Assembly (NCBI RefSeq): GCF_002243645.1
Contig: NZ_CP017704.1
Span: 5,474,001 to 5,538,000 of the forward strand
From: Peribacillus simplex NBRC 15720 = DSM 1321
GTDB lineage: Bacteria > Bacillota > Bacilli > Bacillales > DSM-1321
Direction: 5' to 3'
Length of the DNA: 64,000 nt
Part shown: positions 36,046 to 46,613 of the stretch, piece by piece
How positions within the stretch are numbered: position 1 is the first letter of the stretch
Layout: each line of letters opens with the position of its first letter
Program-made: the position numbers and the translations under genes
Notes under the pieces: model-generated
Told to the model about the DNA's origin: nothing
What the model saw: the letters and a program-made list of their open reading frames with translations, nothing else
The model's database searches: none

Positions 36046-37596
36046 TTAGGCGATGATCTTTACACAATTTCGGCCATTCTTCTTTGCGGCATATAAGGCT
36101 TGGTCGGCCCGTGGCATCAATGTTTTGATGGATTGGCTTCGGTCACCAGCTTTAATTAAGGCATGAGTCACCCCGAAACTGCAGGTAACGGAAATCTTCT
36201 CTTCATTAACCACTGCAATGCTTTCCGAAACCTCTTTCCTTATATTATCGGCCAACTCATAGGCAGTGGGTAAAGGTGTATCCGGCAAACATATGATGAA
36301 TTCTTCACCGCCATAACGCCCCAATAGATCTCCTTCCCGAATGTGTTCCTTTGCAGTATTTGCAACAAGCGTTATGACCGCATCCCCTGCTTCATGTCCA
36401 AAAGTATCATTTACATTTTTGAAATGATCGATATCAAACATGATGACTGAAACACTGCCACCTTCCATGCTTAGAACATCAAAAAACATTTCTGATTTTT
36501 TGATGAAAAATGTTCTATTCAATATTTGGGTTAATCCGTCCAAGCTGGCAAGTTGTTTCAGCTTTTCCAGCATGAGCACTCTTTCAGTTACGTCGGCGAA
36601 GGTAATGATCTGTCCGATAGGCAAGTTACTTTTGTTGAACACGGGTGAAAACCCAATATGGTAATGGACCATATCACCATTTATGCTGCAATTAAAATCA
36701 CTGTCTTGCTTAAGGTCGATTATTCCCCTAAGATGATGATTCCCATTTAGCACACTTGTAATCGATTTACCTATGGAATGTTCATCCAACATGGGTATGA
36801 CTTTACGCATTCCATGGTTATAGTCGACAATCAAACCCTGTTGATTTAAAACGATGACTCCCTCTTTCATACTTTCAAAGACGGTCTCCCGAGCGATCGG
36901 GGCTACATTGAACATTTGAAAAGTCAAAAGTGCCGCACCATGAAAGATAAACGTGATACTCATGGATACAGGCCCAAGATCGATACCATATGAACTTAAT
37001 CCATTTATATAATAATAATTTGCTATTATAGGAATCAGCAGACCTGCCACCATCATTGATATTTGCATCCTGAATCTGAATGAAGATTTTTTCACCTGCT
37101 TTAGCAATATTATTATACTTATCATGACACATAAAAAAAGAAACAGGGAGTGAACGTAAAACCAAGGGCCGCCCACCAGTTTAATAATTGGAAAAGGACT
37201 CTCGCCTCTCAATCCCATTGATTTGTAATAAAAGTGATGAAGGTCATTAGTATAATGCATAAAAATGGTGATGAACGGTATGATGAAGAGTGCATATTTC
37301 CACACCTTCTTAATTCTATGCCCTACATATTCAATACACATCAACAAAAGGAATACTGGGATGAATGGTAAGGCCAAGTACTCGACCCTTAACCAGAATA
37401 TGATTTGTTCTAAAGATGTACTGGAAAGTTCGAAAGCATAGGAAAAAGTAAAAATGGAAGACAATAATGTCACGAGTATATAGGGTTTTGCTCCAGGTGC
37501 ATCTTTGAACTTTAACTGAGCAAATAAACACAGGAACAAGCTTAAAGCACCTGCCATTATAACAACGAGTATGTATAACAATAATTCCCGTGGCAA
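36046..37596 (-). CDS. Diguanylate cyclase with 7TM sensor and PAS domain
   Basis: The 516-residue protein makes c-di-GMP. Residues 1-225 form seven membrane helices of the HisKA_7TM type. A PAS domain follows (ESMKEGVIVLNQQGLIVDYN to QIITFADVTER). The GGDEF domain has the active loop GRYGGEEF and an intact inhibitory RxxD site just before it (REGD), so product inhibition is expected. The start is TTG 37594-37596 with GGAG ten bases upstream. The signal sensed is unknown. Confidence 0.9.
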   Translation of the reverse strand: MPRELLLYILVVIMAGALSLFLCLFAQLKFKDAPGAKPYILVTLLSSIFTFSYAFELSSTSLEQIIFWLRVEYLALPFIPVFLLLMCIEYVGHRIKKVWKYALFIIPFITIFMHYTNDLHHFYYKSMGLRGESPFPIIKLVGGPWFYVHSLFLFLCVMISIIILLKQVKKSSFRFRMQISMMVAGLLIPIIANYYYINGLSSYGIDLGPVSMSITFIFHGAALLTFQMFNVAPIARETVFESMKEGVIVLNQQGLIVDYNHGMRKVIPMLDEHSIGKSITSVLNGNHHLRGIIDLKQDSDFNCSINGDMVHYHIGFSPVFNKSNLPIGQIITFADVTERVLMLEKLKQLASLDGLTQILNRTFFIKKSEMFFDVLSMEGGSVSVIMFDIDHFKNVNDTFGHEAGDAVITLVANTAKEHIREGDLLGRYGGEEFIICLPDTPLPTAYELADNIRKEVSESIAVVNEEKISVTCSFGVTHALIKAGDRSQSIKTLMPRADQALYAAKKNGRNCVKIIA

Positions 37597-37790
37597 TGCG
37601 AATCAACTCCGTTTAACAAAAAAATACTTTTTCCGTATATTATATAGCACTTTATGACTAGGTGACTAGAGTTTATTCTGGGAATTCTGAATTTGAAATG
37701 TCAGGGTTTATAAAAACGATATATCAGGAAGTCATGTTTACTAACTCCCCAAACCGTCCATACCAAAATAACATCCAGCTTTCTAACATG

Positions 37791-37831
37791 AAAAAACCTG
37801 CTCATCACTTTGAAAGTGAGTGGCAGGTTTT
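37791..37831 (-). terminator. Terminator of the S9 peptidase gene
   Basis: Outer arms AAAACCTGC/GCAGGTTTT and an inner CACTT/AAGTG pair end in a T-run on the minus strand. Confidence 0.8.
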
Positions 37832-37870
37832 CCAATTCAATTGTAAATAAATGAAATATTTTGATGCGGG

Positions 37871-39673
37871 TTATACCTTCTCCGTTACTGCTGTGAATCG
37901 ATTTAAGAATGAGAGTATTTTTCGATAAACGGCAATTTCATTTTCTTTTTTGGAAAATCCATGTCCTTCATCATCTAAAAGCATATAATCGACATCTCTT
38001 CCTTTATCCTTCAACGCTTGAACGATTTGATCTGATTCCTCTTTGACTACACGGGGATCATTCGCTCCTTGAATGACAAGCATTGGCTTTATCATGGATT
38101 CCAAATAGGTGATAGGCGAATACTCGATTAGTTTTTCTTTATCTTTTTCGGGATTTCCTACCCACTGATCCATGACTGGCTTCCAGTCTTCTGGAACGGA
38201 ATTGATAAATGAGAATAGATTGGATGGGCCGAAAATATCGACAACTGCCTTGAAATAATCCGCGTGTCGTCCGTGCAGCAGAAGTGCCATATACCCTCCG
38301 AAGCTTCCGCCCATCAATAGAATGTTACCTTTTTGTGCATGCCCTTGGTCAATCAGCCAATCAAGGCCCGCTACATTATCAAGTCGTGGTCCATTTCCCC
38401 AATCTCCCTCTACCATTTTCATGAATTCCAAACCATAACCAGTAGAACCGCGGAAGTTTGGCGCAAAAATACTGTAGCCGTGATTCAGGAAAAATTGAAA
38501 TGAAGCTCTAAAGGACTTCCGTTCTGCCGCTTGAGGTCCTCCATGAGGCCAAAAAATGACTTCACCATTATCATTTTCCTTTTTTGCCCTAAAAAATAAC
38601 GATTCGATCTCCTGTCCATCAAAGGAAGGAAATGTAATGATATCCGGTTCAACCAGATCATTAGAATCGACGCCAGGAACAGTATTTTTAGTTAATGATA
38701 CCCACTCATCACCTGACTTTTTATAGATATTATGAGGCTTGGTTGCGCTCATGCCAAATAAGTAAAGTGTTCCTGATGTAGCTACTTCAAGTTTATTAAT
38801 GACGCTGCATGGAACGGGGATATTTCTCCAATCTTCATTTTGCAGATTGAATTCATATAATTGATCTTCTACACCCTTTTGACTGGTTATATATAATAGT
38901 TGATTTTCTTTACTAAATTTAATGGCAGTAAAACTCTCATTCTCCAATTCTTTAACTTTACAGAACTTGTTTGTTTCAAGGTTATATGAAGCCAAATAGG
39001 TAAAGTCCGCATCATAATCAGTCAATAAATATATCATCGAATCTGAAACAAAAACACCATCATTCACTGTGTATTGTTTCTCAGAGGGCGGAGTGAGCAG
39101 GATATCTTCGTTACCTTTTTTTGCATAGAGAAGGGTATATGTATTGGCAAAGTGTTTATAGTAAAGTAAGGTTTCTTCATCAGGGCTGAAACCAAATAAA
39201 TAGGTCGCTGCATCTTTCCCCTCTAGTACCAGCGTTTCCTGTCCTGATTCTAAATCTAAACAATAGGAATTTAGAAAGGAAGGATTTCCTCTGGATGACG
39301 TGTAATAGAGCTTTTTACTGTCATTCGATAATTTTGGCATGAAATTACGTGTATGTTCATGATGGACGATTTCCTTCATTGTCCCGCCATTCAAGGGAAC
39401 CCCGTAAAACTGGGTATTTTCATTACCGTCTTGATCGAAACCAGCAATTATAAACCGGCTATTCTTATCATATATCAGCTCTTGGCAGCTTTGATCAATG
39501 GATGTAAGCGGATAAGGAAAGGAGTTTGGCAAATCCATTCCCCATAAATTATACTTGCCGCTCAAATTGGTACTGAAAACCAGTTGTTTTTCATCTGGAC
39601 TTACGGCAAAATCAGCAATGGAAAAAGTTCGTAAAAATTGCTCAACATCAGGTTTTGGAAAAGTGATCATCAT
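37871..39673 (-). CDS. S9 family peptidase (prolyl oligopeptidase/acylaminoacyl peptidase type)
   Basis: The protein of about 600 residues has an N-terminal beta-propeller (repeats such as FAVSPDEKQLVFS and FGFSPDEETLLYY) and a C-terminal alpha/beta hydrolase. The serine nucleophile is in GGSFGGYMA, the aspartate in GANDPRV and the histidine in DEGHGF. The oxyanion region is WPHGGPQ. It has no signal peptide, so it should degrade short peptides in the cytosol. I favour ATG 39671-39673, with AAGGGG six bases upstream; a second ATG follows directly. Confidence 0.9.
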   Translation of the reverse strand: MMITFPKPDVEQFLRTFSIADFAVSPDEKQLVFSTNLSGKYNLWGMDLPNSFPYPLTSIDQSCQELIYDKNSRFIIAGFDQDGNENTQFYGVPLNGGTMKEIVHHEHTRNFMPKLSNDSKKLYYTSSRGNPSFLNSYCLDLESGQETLVLEGKDAATYLFGFSPDEETLLYYKHFANTYTLLYAKKGNEDILLTPPSEKQYTVNDGVFVSDSMIYLLTDYDADFTYLASYNLETNKFCKVKELENESFTAIKFSKENQLLYITSQKGVEDQLYEFNLQNEDWRNIPVPCSVINKLEVATSGTLYLFGMSATKPHNIYKKSGDEWVSLTKNTVPGVDSNDLVEPDIITFPSFDGQEIESLFFRAKKENDNGEVIFWPHGGPQAAERKSFRASFQFFLNHGYSIFAPNFRGSTGYGLEFMKMVEGDWGNGPRLDNVAGLDWLIDQGHAQKGNILLMGGSFGGYMALLLHGRHADYFKAVVDIFGPSNLFSFINSVPEDWKPVMDQWVGNPEKDKEKLIEYSPITYLESMIKPMLVIQGANDPRVVKEESDQIVQALKDKGRDVDYMLLDDEGHGFSKKENEIAVYRKILSFLNRFTAVTEKV

Positions 39674-39811
39674 TGGCAACCCCTTACATTTTTAATATAA
39701 AGAAAAATCCGTAATTAATTATACCATATTTTTCCTTGTAACTGCAGATAAAATGAACTCTAGAAATTCACAATCGCCATTTCTAAAAAAATGACTGCCC
39801 TGATATAAGAA

Positions 39812-42127
39812 TTAATCAGCTACGATCAAAACATCAAGATGTCTAACTTCTCTTAGAAGATGAGCTACAATAGATGCACCCATAATTTCTTGCCATCTAG
39901 TTCTTGCTGATTGTCCTAAAATGACTTGTGTTGCTTTTTTGGACTGTAATTGTTTCTTGATCTCCTTGACCACAGATCGCCTATCCCTCGTTGTATATAA
40001 TTCAAAAATGCCTCCTAAGCGTTGTGTAAGGCTTACCAGTTTATCAAGTATCAACTTTTCATCAGTTTGCATTTCAATTTGATTTTTGACGAAAATAACA
40101 TACCAAACCGCTTTAAGTCGATAGGCTATGCGGAACCCCCTTCTAATTAAACGCTCAGAATCGGCTCTAAGATTGACACAGACAAAAATCACTTCATCTT
40201 TTCTCCATGGACCCCTTACTCCTTCCTTCCGTTTAATTGATTCTAATCTGTCATCCACATTATCCGCCAGTTCACGGAGCGCAAGTTCTCTCAACGCTAT
40301 AAGGTTCTGTGTCTTGAAGAAATGGCTAAGGGACTGTTCCACTTTATCCATGGCATATATATTACCTTCCTCCATCCTTTTTCTGAGTGCAATTGGTGAG
40401 ATATCGATCAACTCAAGCTCATCCGACAATTGGAGAATGCTGTCAGGTACCGTTTCTCTTACGGAAACACCTGTAATTTGCTTTACACTATCTTTCAAGC
40501 TTTCTATATGTTGAATATTCATCGTGGAAATAACCGAAATTCCAGCGTCCAAAATGGTCATAACATCTTGATATCTTTTTTGATTTTTGTTACCTGGAAC
40601 GTTCGTATGTGCTAATTCATCTATTAAGACCACTTCAGGATTCCGAATGATAATGGTATCTAGATCCATTTCCTTCAATAATACGTTTTTATATGGAATT
40701 ATTTTTTTAGGCAGGATTTCTAAATTTCCCACTTGGTCAATTGTCTCTTTTCGCCCGTGTGTCTCTAATAGTCCAATCACTACATCAATTTCGTTTTCCT
40801 TCAATTGATTTGCTTCCCTTAGCATTGTGTAGGTTTTACCAACCCCAGGAGCAGCTCCGAGATAAATCTTAAATGTCCCTTTTTTCACCCGTTCCACTTT
40901 ATCGTGCATTTCATCAGCCGAGAGTCTGCGATAAGGATTTTCCTTCTTTTTTTCCGTCTTGTTAGCGGGGATGATCCTTTCACCAAATGCTTTTTCACGG
41001 TCTGCCACAATATATACATCAATGCCTTTGGATTTTCTCAATATTTTATTGACTATGGAACCGTTGACCATTTCTTCCCACACTGGCTTTTTGGATTGGC
41101 CCAGGATAATTCGAGTTATATGATGCCTCATGGAGAATCCAACTATTTCTTCGGCTATTTCGTTTCCCTTCATTGTAATTTCAATAAAACTCCCATTTAA
41201 TTTATTGATCAGTTTTTGGATGGAGCTTTTAAAGATTTCTTCCTCATTTGATAGTTTTTTTGATAGTGGGATAAAGCTGGCGATTATAATCTCTCCTCCC
41301 AACCGCTTGGCAATTTGATCTCCTCTTCTTATTAATATGGAGCCATTCCAATGATATGGTACACAGACCAATATTCGTTCCGTGGCCCCTGAAGGCCCCA
41401 TTAACCCTTCTAGTTCCCTGTGTTCATTCAGATCTTCTTCCACTTCTTCCGCTAAAAACCTAAGTGACAATTCCCTAAGGGTGGCTAGATTTCCGTTGCT
41501 GTAAAACTGTAACGGACCTTGGTCTTTTTTATCGATTTCCCCTTTTTGCAGACGTTTTAAAATGGCTTCTGGTGTGACGTCCAATAAACGTACTTCATCA
41601 GCCTTTGTCAAAGTATCTTCTGGAAGTGTAACGTCTACGTGAAGTGGCAGACTCAGTAATTGCTCTGCGACTTTCTTCACTCCTTTCAACTCATAAATAT
41701 TTACCGTCGTAATGACACTTATTTCATTCTCAATTAATTCCATAACGTCGTCCATTCGGGTGGCGTTTTTTGAATTTATATGATTTTCATGAGCCAATCG
41801 ATCAACTAAAACAACCTCCGGATTCCGTTTGTAAATCTTATCTAAATCAAGATCCTGTTCTACGTGTCCATTTCGCTCCCATTCTATAGTCGGGATAAGT
41901 TCAAGACTGCCTAATTGCTTAAGTGTCCCAGGACTGCAGGACTTGTTGACTACCCCGACAACTACATCAATCCCACGTTTCTTCATTTCATTTCCTTCAA
42001 GAAGCAATTGGTAAGTCTTTCCTGAACCACTTACAGCTCCAAGTATGATTTTCATCCTTCCCCTTTTGATATTGGAAATCGACTCTATAATTTCGTTTGT
42101 TGTTTTCCTTCGAAATTGTTCCGACAT
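39812..42127 (-). CDS. Tandem KdpD N-terminal protein without kinase (KdpN-like)
   Basis: This 771-residue protein is two head-to-tail copies of the KdpD N-terminal module (ATP-binding KdpD domain plus USP domain), each near 370-385 residues. It has no membrane helices and no histidine kinase part. Copy 1 has Walker A GAVSGSGKT (30-38) but a changed Walker B: VDRLAHEN (108-115) instead of DELAHTN. Copy 2 is canonical, with GAAPGVGKT (near 430) and IDELAHTN. Both USP parts end in VILGQS- or IILGQS-type segments. The ATG follows TTGGAGGTGG. It is the last gene of the kdp operon, 64 bases after the native kdpC stop. Single truncated KdpD proteins at this place are known; the duplication is unusual. 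Confidence 0.88.
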   Translation of the reverse strand: MSEQFRRKTTNEIIESISNIKRGRMKIILGAVSGSGKTYQLLLEGNEMKKRGIDVVVGVVNKSCSPGTLKQLGSLELIPTIEWERNGHVEQDLDLDKIYKRNPEVVLVDRLAHENHINSKNATRMDDVMELIENEISVITTVNIYELKGVKKVAEQLLSLPLHVDVTLPEDTLTKADEVRLLDVTPEAILKRLQKGEIDKKDQGPLQFYSNGNLATLRELSLRFLAEEVEEDLNEHRELEGLMGPSGATERILVCVPYHWNGSILIRRGDQIAKRLGGEIIIASFIPLSKKLSNEEEIFKSSIQKLINKLNGSFIEITMKGNEIAEEIVGFSMRHHITRIILGQSKKPVWEEMVNGSIVNKILRKSKGIDVYIVADREKAFGERIIPANKTEKKKENPYRRLSADEMHDKVERVKKGTFKIYLGAAPGVGKTYTMLREANQLKENEIDVVIGLLETHGRKETIDQVGNLEILPKKIIPYKNVLLKEMDLDTIIIRNPEVVLIDELAHTNVPGNKNQKRYQDVMTILDAGISVISTMNIQHIESLKDSVKQITGVSVRETVPDSILQLSDELELIDISPIALRKRMEEGNIYAMDKVEQSLSHFFKTQNLIALRELALRELADNVDDRLESIKRKEGVRGPWRKDEVIFVCVNLRADSERLIRRGFRIAYRLKAVWYVIFVKNQIEMQTDEKLILDKLVSLTQRLGGIFELYTTRDRRSVVKEIKKQLQSKKATQVILGQSARTRWQEIMGASIVAHLLREVRHLDVLIVAD

Positions 42128-42190
42128 ATTACCACCTCCAATTTTTGTTCTATATCAAAAGGAGAGTTGACTAATATCTCCACAACATCA

Positions 42191-42747
42191 TTATTTTAAT
42201 TCGTCCAATGCCATATTCAACTCCAAAACATTAATTCGGGGTTCACCAAAAATTCCAAGTGATCGGCTGCTCGTATGTTTTTCCACAAGAAGATATACTT
42301 TTTTTCAGATAATCCCCTTTCATGAGCAATACGGGAAACCTGTACCTTCGCGCCATTAGGTGAAATATTGGGATCAAGCCCTGAACCCGAATTCGTCATT
42401 AAGTCAGATGGTATATCTGCCTTATCGACAGTAGGGTTTTCTTTTAAAAATTTAGAAATATCTTTTTTTGTGCGATTTATGAACTCCTCATTTGAGGAAG
42501 AAAAGTTCGGCGTACCTGAACCAGCTGCATCATATTCAATAGATGAAACACGGCCTTGAAAGTACCTTGGTTCTTTAAAGGATTGACCGATCATTTCGGA
42601 TCCTATAATTTCACCCGAATCATTCTTAATTAAACTGCCCCCTGCTTTTTCGGGCATCATCAACTGTGCTAATCCTGTCATAAGTAACGGATATGCCATT
42701 CCACAAATGATTAGAAGCACCAAAACCAAACGTATATTTTTTAACAT
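42191..42747 (-). pseudogene. kdpC: kdpC, K+-transporting ATPase C subunit, frameshifted
   Basis: KdpC is the single-helix chaperone-like subunit needed by KdpFABC. The N-terminal helix (IRLVLVLLIICGMAYPLL) and conserved IGSEMIGQSF, PRYFQGRVSS and GSGLDPNISP are intact. After GLSEK the frame goes wrong at an A7 run (plus T7, 42299-42305). With eight A the frame continues [20 protein letters not shown] and [15 protein letters not shown] to a stop at 42191-42193, the normal end. As it stands, translation ends at 42217 with about 30 wrong residues. Either the gene is dead, slippage restores it, or the base is a sequencing error. I start at ATG 42747, not GTG 42759. Confidence 0.85.
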
Positions 42748-42774
42748 GGATTCCCCCACCCTTACTTTATATTT

Positions 42775-44814
42775 TCAAGCTACTTTTAAGGCAACAAGAA
42801 GCAAATCAATTAATTTAATTCCCAAGAAGGGAACTAACACTCCTCCTAATCCATACAAGAACAAATTCCTGGACAATAATCTTGTAGCGCTCATAGGAAC
42901 ATATTTAACCCCTTTCATTGCCAAGGGTATAAGCAATGGAATGATGATGGCGTTAAATATTAAAGCTGATAATATGGCGCTTTGGGGTGTCGCTAATCCC
43001 ATAATGTTCAGGGCTTTCATTTGAGGTATCGCCAACATGAACATGGCTGGGATTATCGCAAAATATTTAGCTACATCATTAGCGATGCTAAAGGTTGTCA
43101 ATGCCCCCCGGGTCATGAGCAACTGTTTGCCAATGGCTACCACTTCAATGATTTTTGTTGGATCTGAATCTAAATCCACCATATTGGCGGCTTCCTTCGC
43201 CGCATTTGTCCCTGTATTCATCGCCAATCCGACATCTGCCTGTGCCAATGCTGGCGCATCGTTTGTACCATCTCCAGTCATGGCAACAAGCTTGCCATCC
43301 GCTTGTTCCCTCTTGATGACTGAGATTTTATCTTCTGGCTTAGCCTCGGCGATAAAATCATCGACCCCTGCTTCTTTCGCGATTGTTTCTGCTGTTAGGG
43401 GATTATCCCCGGTGCACATTATGGTTTTAATACCCATTTTCCTTAATTCATTAAAACGTTCCTTCATGCCTGGTTTCACTGTATCTTTCAAATATATAGT
43501 GCCAAGTATACGGCTTCCCTCTGTGACAACCAATGGAGTACCGCCTTTTTTGGCCACTTCATCACAAGTGTCTTTTAAACCGATAGGCACATTCCCTCCC
43601 TGATGCACTATATATTTCATTATCGTATCAACCGCACCCTTTCTGACCCTTTTCCCATCAGGAAAGTCCGTTCCGCTCATTCTGGTTTCTGCGGTAAATT
43701 CAATTCCTTCCGTACCGTTTTTATTCAGCAATTTTTCAGGTAATCCATTTTTTTTTACGAATTCCAAAACAGATCGGCCCTCAGGGGTTTCATCATGTAA
43801 AGATGCGTATACGGCATATTGGTTAAGCTCTTCCTGACTTATACCGCTTACTGGTATTAAGGCAAAGGCCATGCGGTTACCATGTGTTATGGTTCCTGTT
43901 TTATCTAGGATGATCGTATTGATATCACCTGCGGCTTCCACAGATTTTCCTGACTTCGCAATTACATTAAATTGGGTTACCCTATCAATACCTGCTATTC
44001 CTATCGCTGAGAGTAAGCCCCCGATTGTTGTGGGGATCAGGCAAACCAGCAAAGCTACCAGGGTAGCAATCGGAAGGGTAACATGAATATATGACGCAAT
44101 CGGAACCAGCGTGGTACATACAAGTAAAAAGATGATGGTCAAGCTAACTAGGAGTGTACCTAGTGCGATTTCATTCGGTGTTTTTTGCCTTTTAGCTCCT
44201 TCGACCAAATTGATCATCCGATCAAGGAAGGATTCACCAGGGTCTGCACTGACTTTAACTTTGATAAAATCACTGATGACTTTTGTACCTCCTGTTACAG
44301 AACTGAAATCCCCACCAGGTTCTTTTATAACGGAAGCTGATTCACCCGTGATCGCCGATTCATCTATAGCGGCCACTCCTTCAATGATTTCTCCATCCGT
44401 CGGTATTAATTCGTTTGCCTTCACTAGAACCATATCGCCTTTAAGTAATTGCAAGGCATCGACTATCATTACGGACCCATCTTTCTGGATTAACCTTGCT
44501 TTAGTATCCTGCTTTGTCTTTTTGAGGCTATTGGCTTGTGCCTTTCCGCGTCCCTCTGCAAGAGCTTCGGCAAAATTAGAAAAAATGATCGTTACGAATA
44601 AAATGATGGATACTGCAATGTTATACCCCCTATCAGCCACTCCGCCAAAAAGCGCAGGAAATATAGACAGAAGAAGCGTAATGGCAAACCCCACTTCAAC
44701 TACAAACATTACTGGATTGCGAGCCATAACTTTTGGATTCAATTTTTTGAGTGCTTCTTTAACTGCCTCATAAACAATGTTCTTATTTAAATTTGCTATT
44801 CGCTCTATGCTCAT
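42775..44814 (-). CDS. kdpB: K+-transporting ATPase KdpB subunit
   Basis: This 679-residue P-type ATPase subunit powers high-affinity K+ uptake. The phosphorylated aspartate is in [10 protein letters not shown], the actuator motif is ITGESASV, and the hinge is [18 protein letters not shown]. Seven membrane helices can be placed. Its length is normal. AAAGGGG lies eight bases before the ATG, and 22 bases separate it from kdpA. Confidence 0.95.
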   Translation of the reverse strand: MSIERIANLNKNIVYEAVKEALKKLNPKVMARNPVMFVVEVGFAITLLLSIFPALFGGVADRGYNIAVSIILFVTIIFSNFAEALAEGRGKAQANSLKKTKQDTKARLIQKDGSVMIVDALQLLKGDMVLVKANELIPTDGEIIEGVAAIDESAITGESASVIKEPGGDFSSVTGGTKVISDFIKVKVSADPGESFLDRMINLVEGAKRQKTPNEIALGTLLVSLTIIFLLVCTTLVPIASYIHVTLPIATLVALLVCLIPTTIGGLLSAIGIAGIDRVTQFNVIAKSGKSVEAAGDINTIILDKTGTITHGNRMAFALIPVSGISQEELNQYAVYASLHDETPEGRSVLEFVKKNGLPEKLLNKNGTEGIEFTAETRMSGTDFPDGKRVRKGAVDTIMKYIVHQGGNVPIGLKDTCDEVAKKGGTPLVVTEGSRILGTIYLKDTVKPGMKERFNELRKMGIKTIMCTGDNPLTAETIAKEAGVDDFIAEAKPEDKISVIKREQADGKLVAMTGDGTNDAPALAQADVGLAMNTGTNAAKEAANMVDLDSDPTKIIEVVAIGKQLLMTRGALTTFSIANDVAKYFAIIPAMFMLAIPQMKALNIMGLATPQSAILSALIFNAIIIPLLIPLAMKGVKYVPMSATRLLSRNLFLYGLGGVLVPFLGIKLIDLLLVALKVA

Positions 44815-44836
44815 TTGAAATGCCCCTTTTCAACAT

Positions 44837-46510
44837 TTATCTAATCGTAAGCCACTCCGCAACCGGTCCAAGTGCAATTATTGGAAAGAAAGTCAAAGCT
44901 CCAATAATTAAAACTGAAGCTAAAAGAATAACAAGGAACGTACTATTATCCGTTTTGAAGGTTCCGATAGTCTCTGGAACACGTTTCTTTACCATTAATG
45001 ATCCTGCGACGGCGATCATGGCGATCATGGAAAAATAACGTCCGAATAACATGACTAAAGTAGTGGAAACATTCCAAAAAGGTGTATTGTCGCCTAAACC
45101 TTCAAAACCGGAACCATTATTGGCTGCAGAAGAGGTAAACTCATAAATTACTTGAGTAATACCATGAAATCCCGGGTTTGATATAGCTGCTGAACCCATT
45201 TGTGTCGCTAAAGCAATGGACGATGGAACTAAGATGATCAATGGGTGGAGAAGAATCGCTATAGCTATTAACTTCATCTCACGGCCTTCAATTTTCTTAC
45301 CCAAAAACTCAGGTGTACGTCCTACCATAAGTCCTGCAAGAAATACAGCCAATATGGAATACATGAGAATATTGACCGTCCCCACACCATCTCCGCCAAA
45401 TACACAATTCACCATCATCATTGCAAGTGGAGCTATACTTCCTAGCGGTGTTAGGGTATCATGCATATTATTTACCGACCCTGTAGTTGCAGCTGTAGTT
45501 ATGCTAGTGAATAAAGCACTCTGAGCCACCCCGAAACGAACCTCTTTCCCCTCCATACTTCCATCCTTTTGTGAAAGGCCTATTTGTTCCAGTGCTGGAT
45601 TGCCATTTTTCTCATTAAAATAAGTAATGCTTAAGAAGAGAAATAGCATGAATGCCCTCGCTGAAAATAGGATCCAGCCTTGCTTCTTATTCTTCGCCAT
45701 ATATCCAAACGTCAACGGGAGGGCAGCAGGTATAAGAATCATGGATAATATTTCCAGGACATTCGTGAAACCATTAGGATTTTCAAATGGATGGGCTGAG
45801 TTGACCCCAAAGAACCCTCCTCCGTTTGTCCCTATGTGCTTAATGGATTCCAGTGCCGCTACAGGTCCCCTTGCTATATTTTGGGTTGCTCCTTCTAATG
45901 TTGTCGCAACTGCCGTTGGGCTAAATGTTTGCGGTACGCCTTGGGATACTAGGACTAAACCAATCAATATCGATAATGGAAGCAAAACTCGAGTAATCGT
46001 TCGGATTACATCCACATAGAAGTTTCCTAGACTCCGCTGGCTTGTTAAGCCCCTAAAAAAAGCGATACATAAAGCAATGCCGGTAGCTGGGGTCGTGAAC
46101 ATCAAGAATATGATTACTGCCATTTGAGATAAATAAGAAAGTCCCGATTCTCCACTATAATGCTGTAAATTGGTATTCGTAAGAAAGCTTGCAGCGGTAT
46201 TCAATGCCAACAATGGCTCCATATTGTCTATCTTACTGGGGTTGCCAGGTAACTCCCATTGGAAGCGAATGATTAAATAAGAGACAATGAACATCACTAA
46301 ATTACTCATCAGCAGTGCCTTGGCGTACTGCTGCCATTTCATATCCTCCGTTTTAATCCCGGATAGCTTAAAGATAAAATTTTCCATCCTCCCAAACACG
46401 CGATCTTGTTTCGTTAATTCAAGGGAATAAACATCCGTTAAATATTTAGCCATTGGTATGGCCAATATAACCGCAATTGCCAATACCACAACGATTTGCA
46501 ATAGATCCAT
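44837..46510 (-). CDS. kdpA: K+-transporting ATPase KdpA subunit
   Basis: This 557-residue channel-like subunit binds and passes K+. The four selectivity-filter loops are readable: TNTNLQHYSGESG, NGGGFFGVNSAHPFENP, FGGDGVGTVN and ANNGSGFEGLGDN. Ten membrane helices fit the family. CGGAGGAG precedes the ATG. It follows kdpF by 24 bases. Confidence 0.95.
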   Translation of the reverse strand: MDLLQIVVVLAIAVILAIPMAKYLTDVYSLELTKQDRVFGRMENFIFKLSGIKTEDMKWQQYAKALLMSNLVMFIVSYLIIRFQWELPGNPSKIDNMEPLLALNTAASFLTNTNLQHYSGESGLSYLSQMAVIIFLMFTTPATGIALCIAFFRGLTSQRSLGNFYVDVIRTITRVLLPLSILIGLVLVSQGVPQTFSPTAVATTLEGATQNIARGPVAALESIKHIGTNGGGFFGVNSAHPFENPNGFTNVLEILSMILIPAALPLTFGYMAKNKKQGWILFSARAFMLFLFLSITYFNEKNGNPALEQIGLSQKDGSMEGKEVRFGVAQSALFTSITTAATTGSVNNMHDTLTPLGSIAPLAMMMVNCVFGGDGVGTVNILMYSILAVFLAGLMVGRTPEFLGKKIEGREMKLIAIAILLHPLIILVPSSIALATQMGSAAISNPGFHGITQVIYEFTSSAANNGSGFEGLGDNTPFWNVSTTLVMLFGRYFSMIAMIAVAGSLMVKKRVPETIGTFKTDNSTFLVILLASVLIIGALTFFPIIALGPVAEWLTIR

Positions 46511-46534
46511 TTACTTCTCCTCCGTTAGTCACCC

Positions 46535-46609
46535 CTAGTATTTTTCCGGATATATGAGGGCATGTATTAAATACAACGTTACCGCTCCGACGATTATCAT
46601 TAAGAACAT
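46535..46609 (-). CDS. kdpF: K+-transporting ATPase KdpF subunit
   Basis: A 24-residue single-helix peptide (MFLMIIVGAVTLYLIHALIY followed by PEKY) has the length and the PEK end of KdpF, the lipid-like stabiliser of the complex. It sits directly before kdpA, and its upstream neighbour stops four bases before its ATG. Confidence 0.85.
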   Translation of the reverse strand: MFLMIIVGAVTLYLIHALIYPEKY

Positions 46610-46613
46610 TTCC

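Noticed and set aside
43037..44773. 188- and 220-codon ORFs antisense to kdpB
   Set aside because: They are serine/proline-rich shadows of a conserved gene without start signals.
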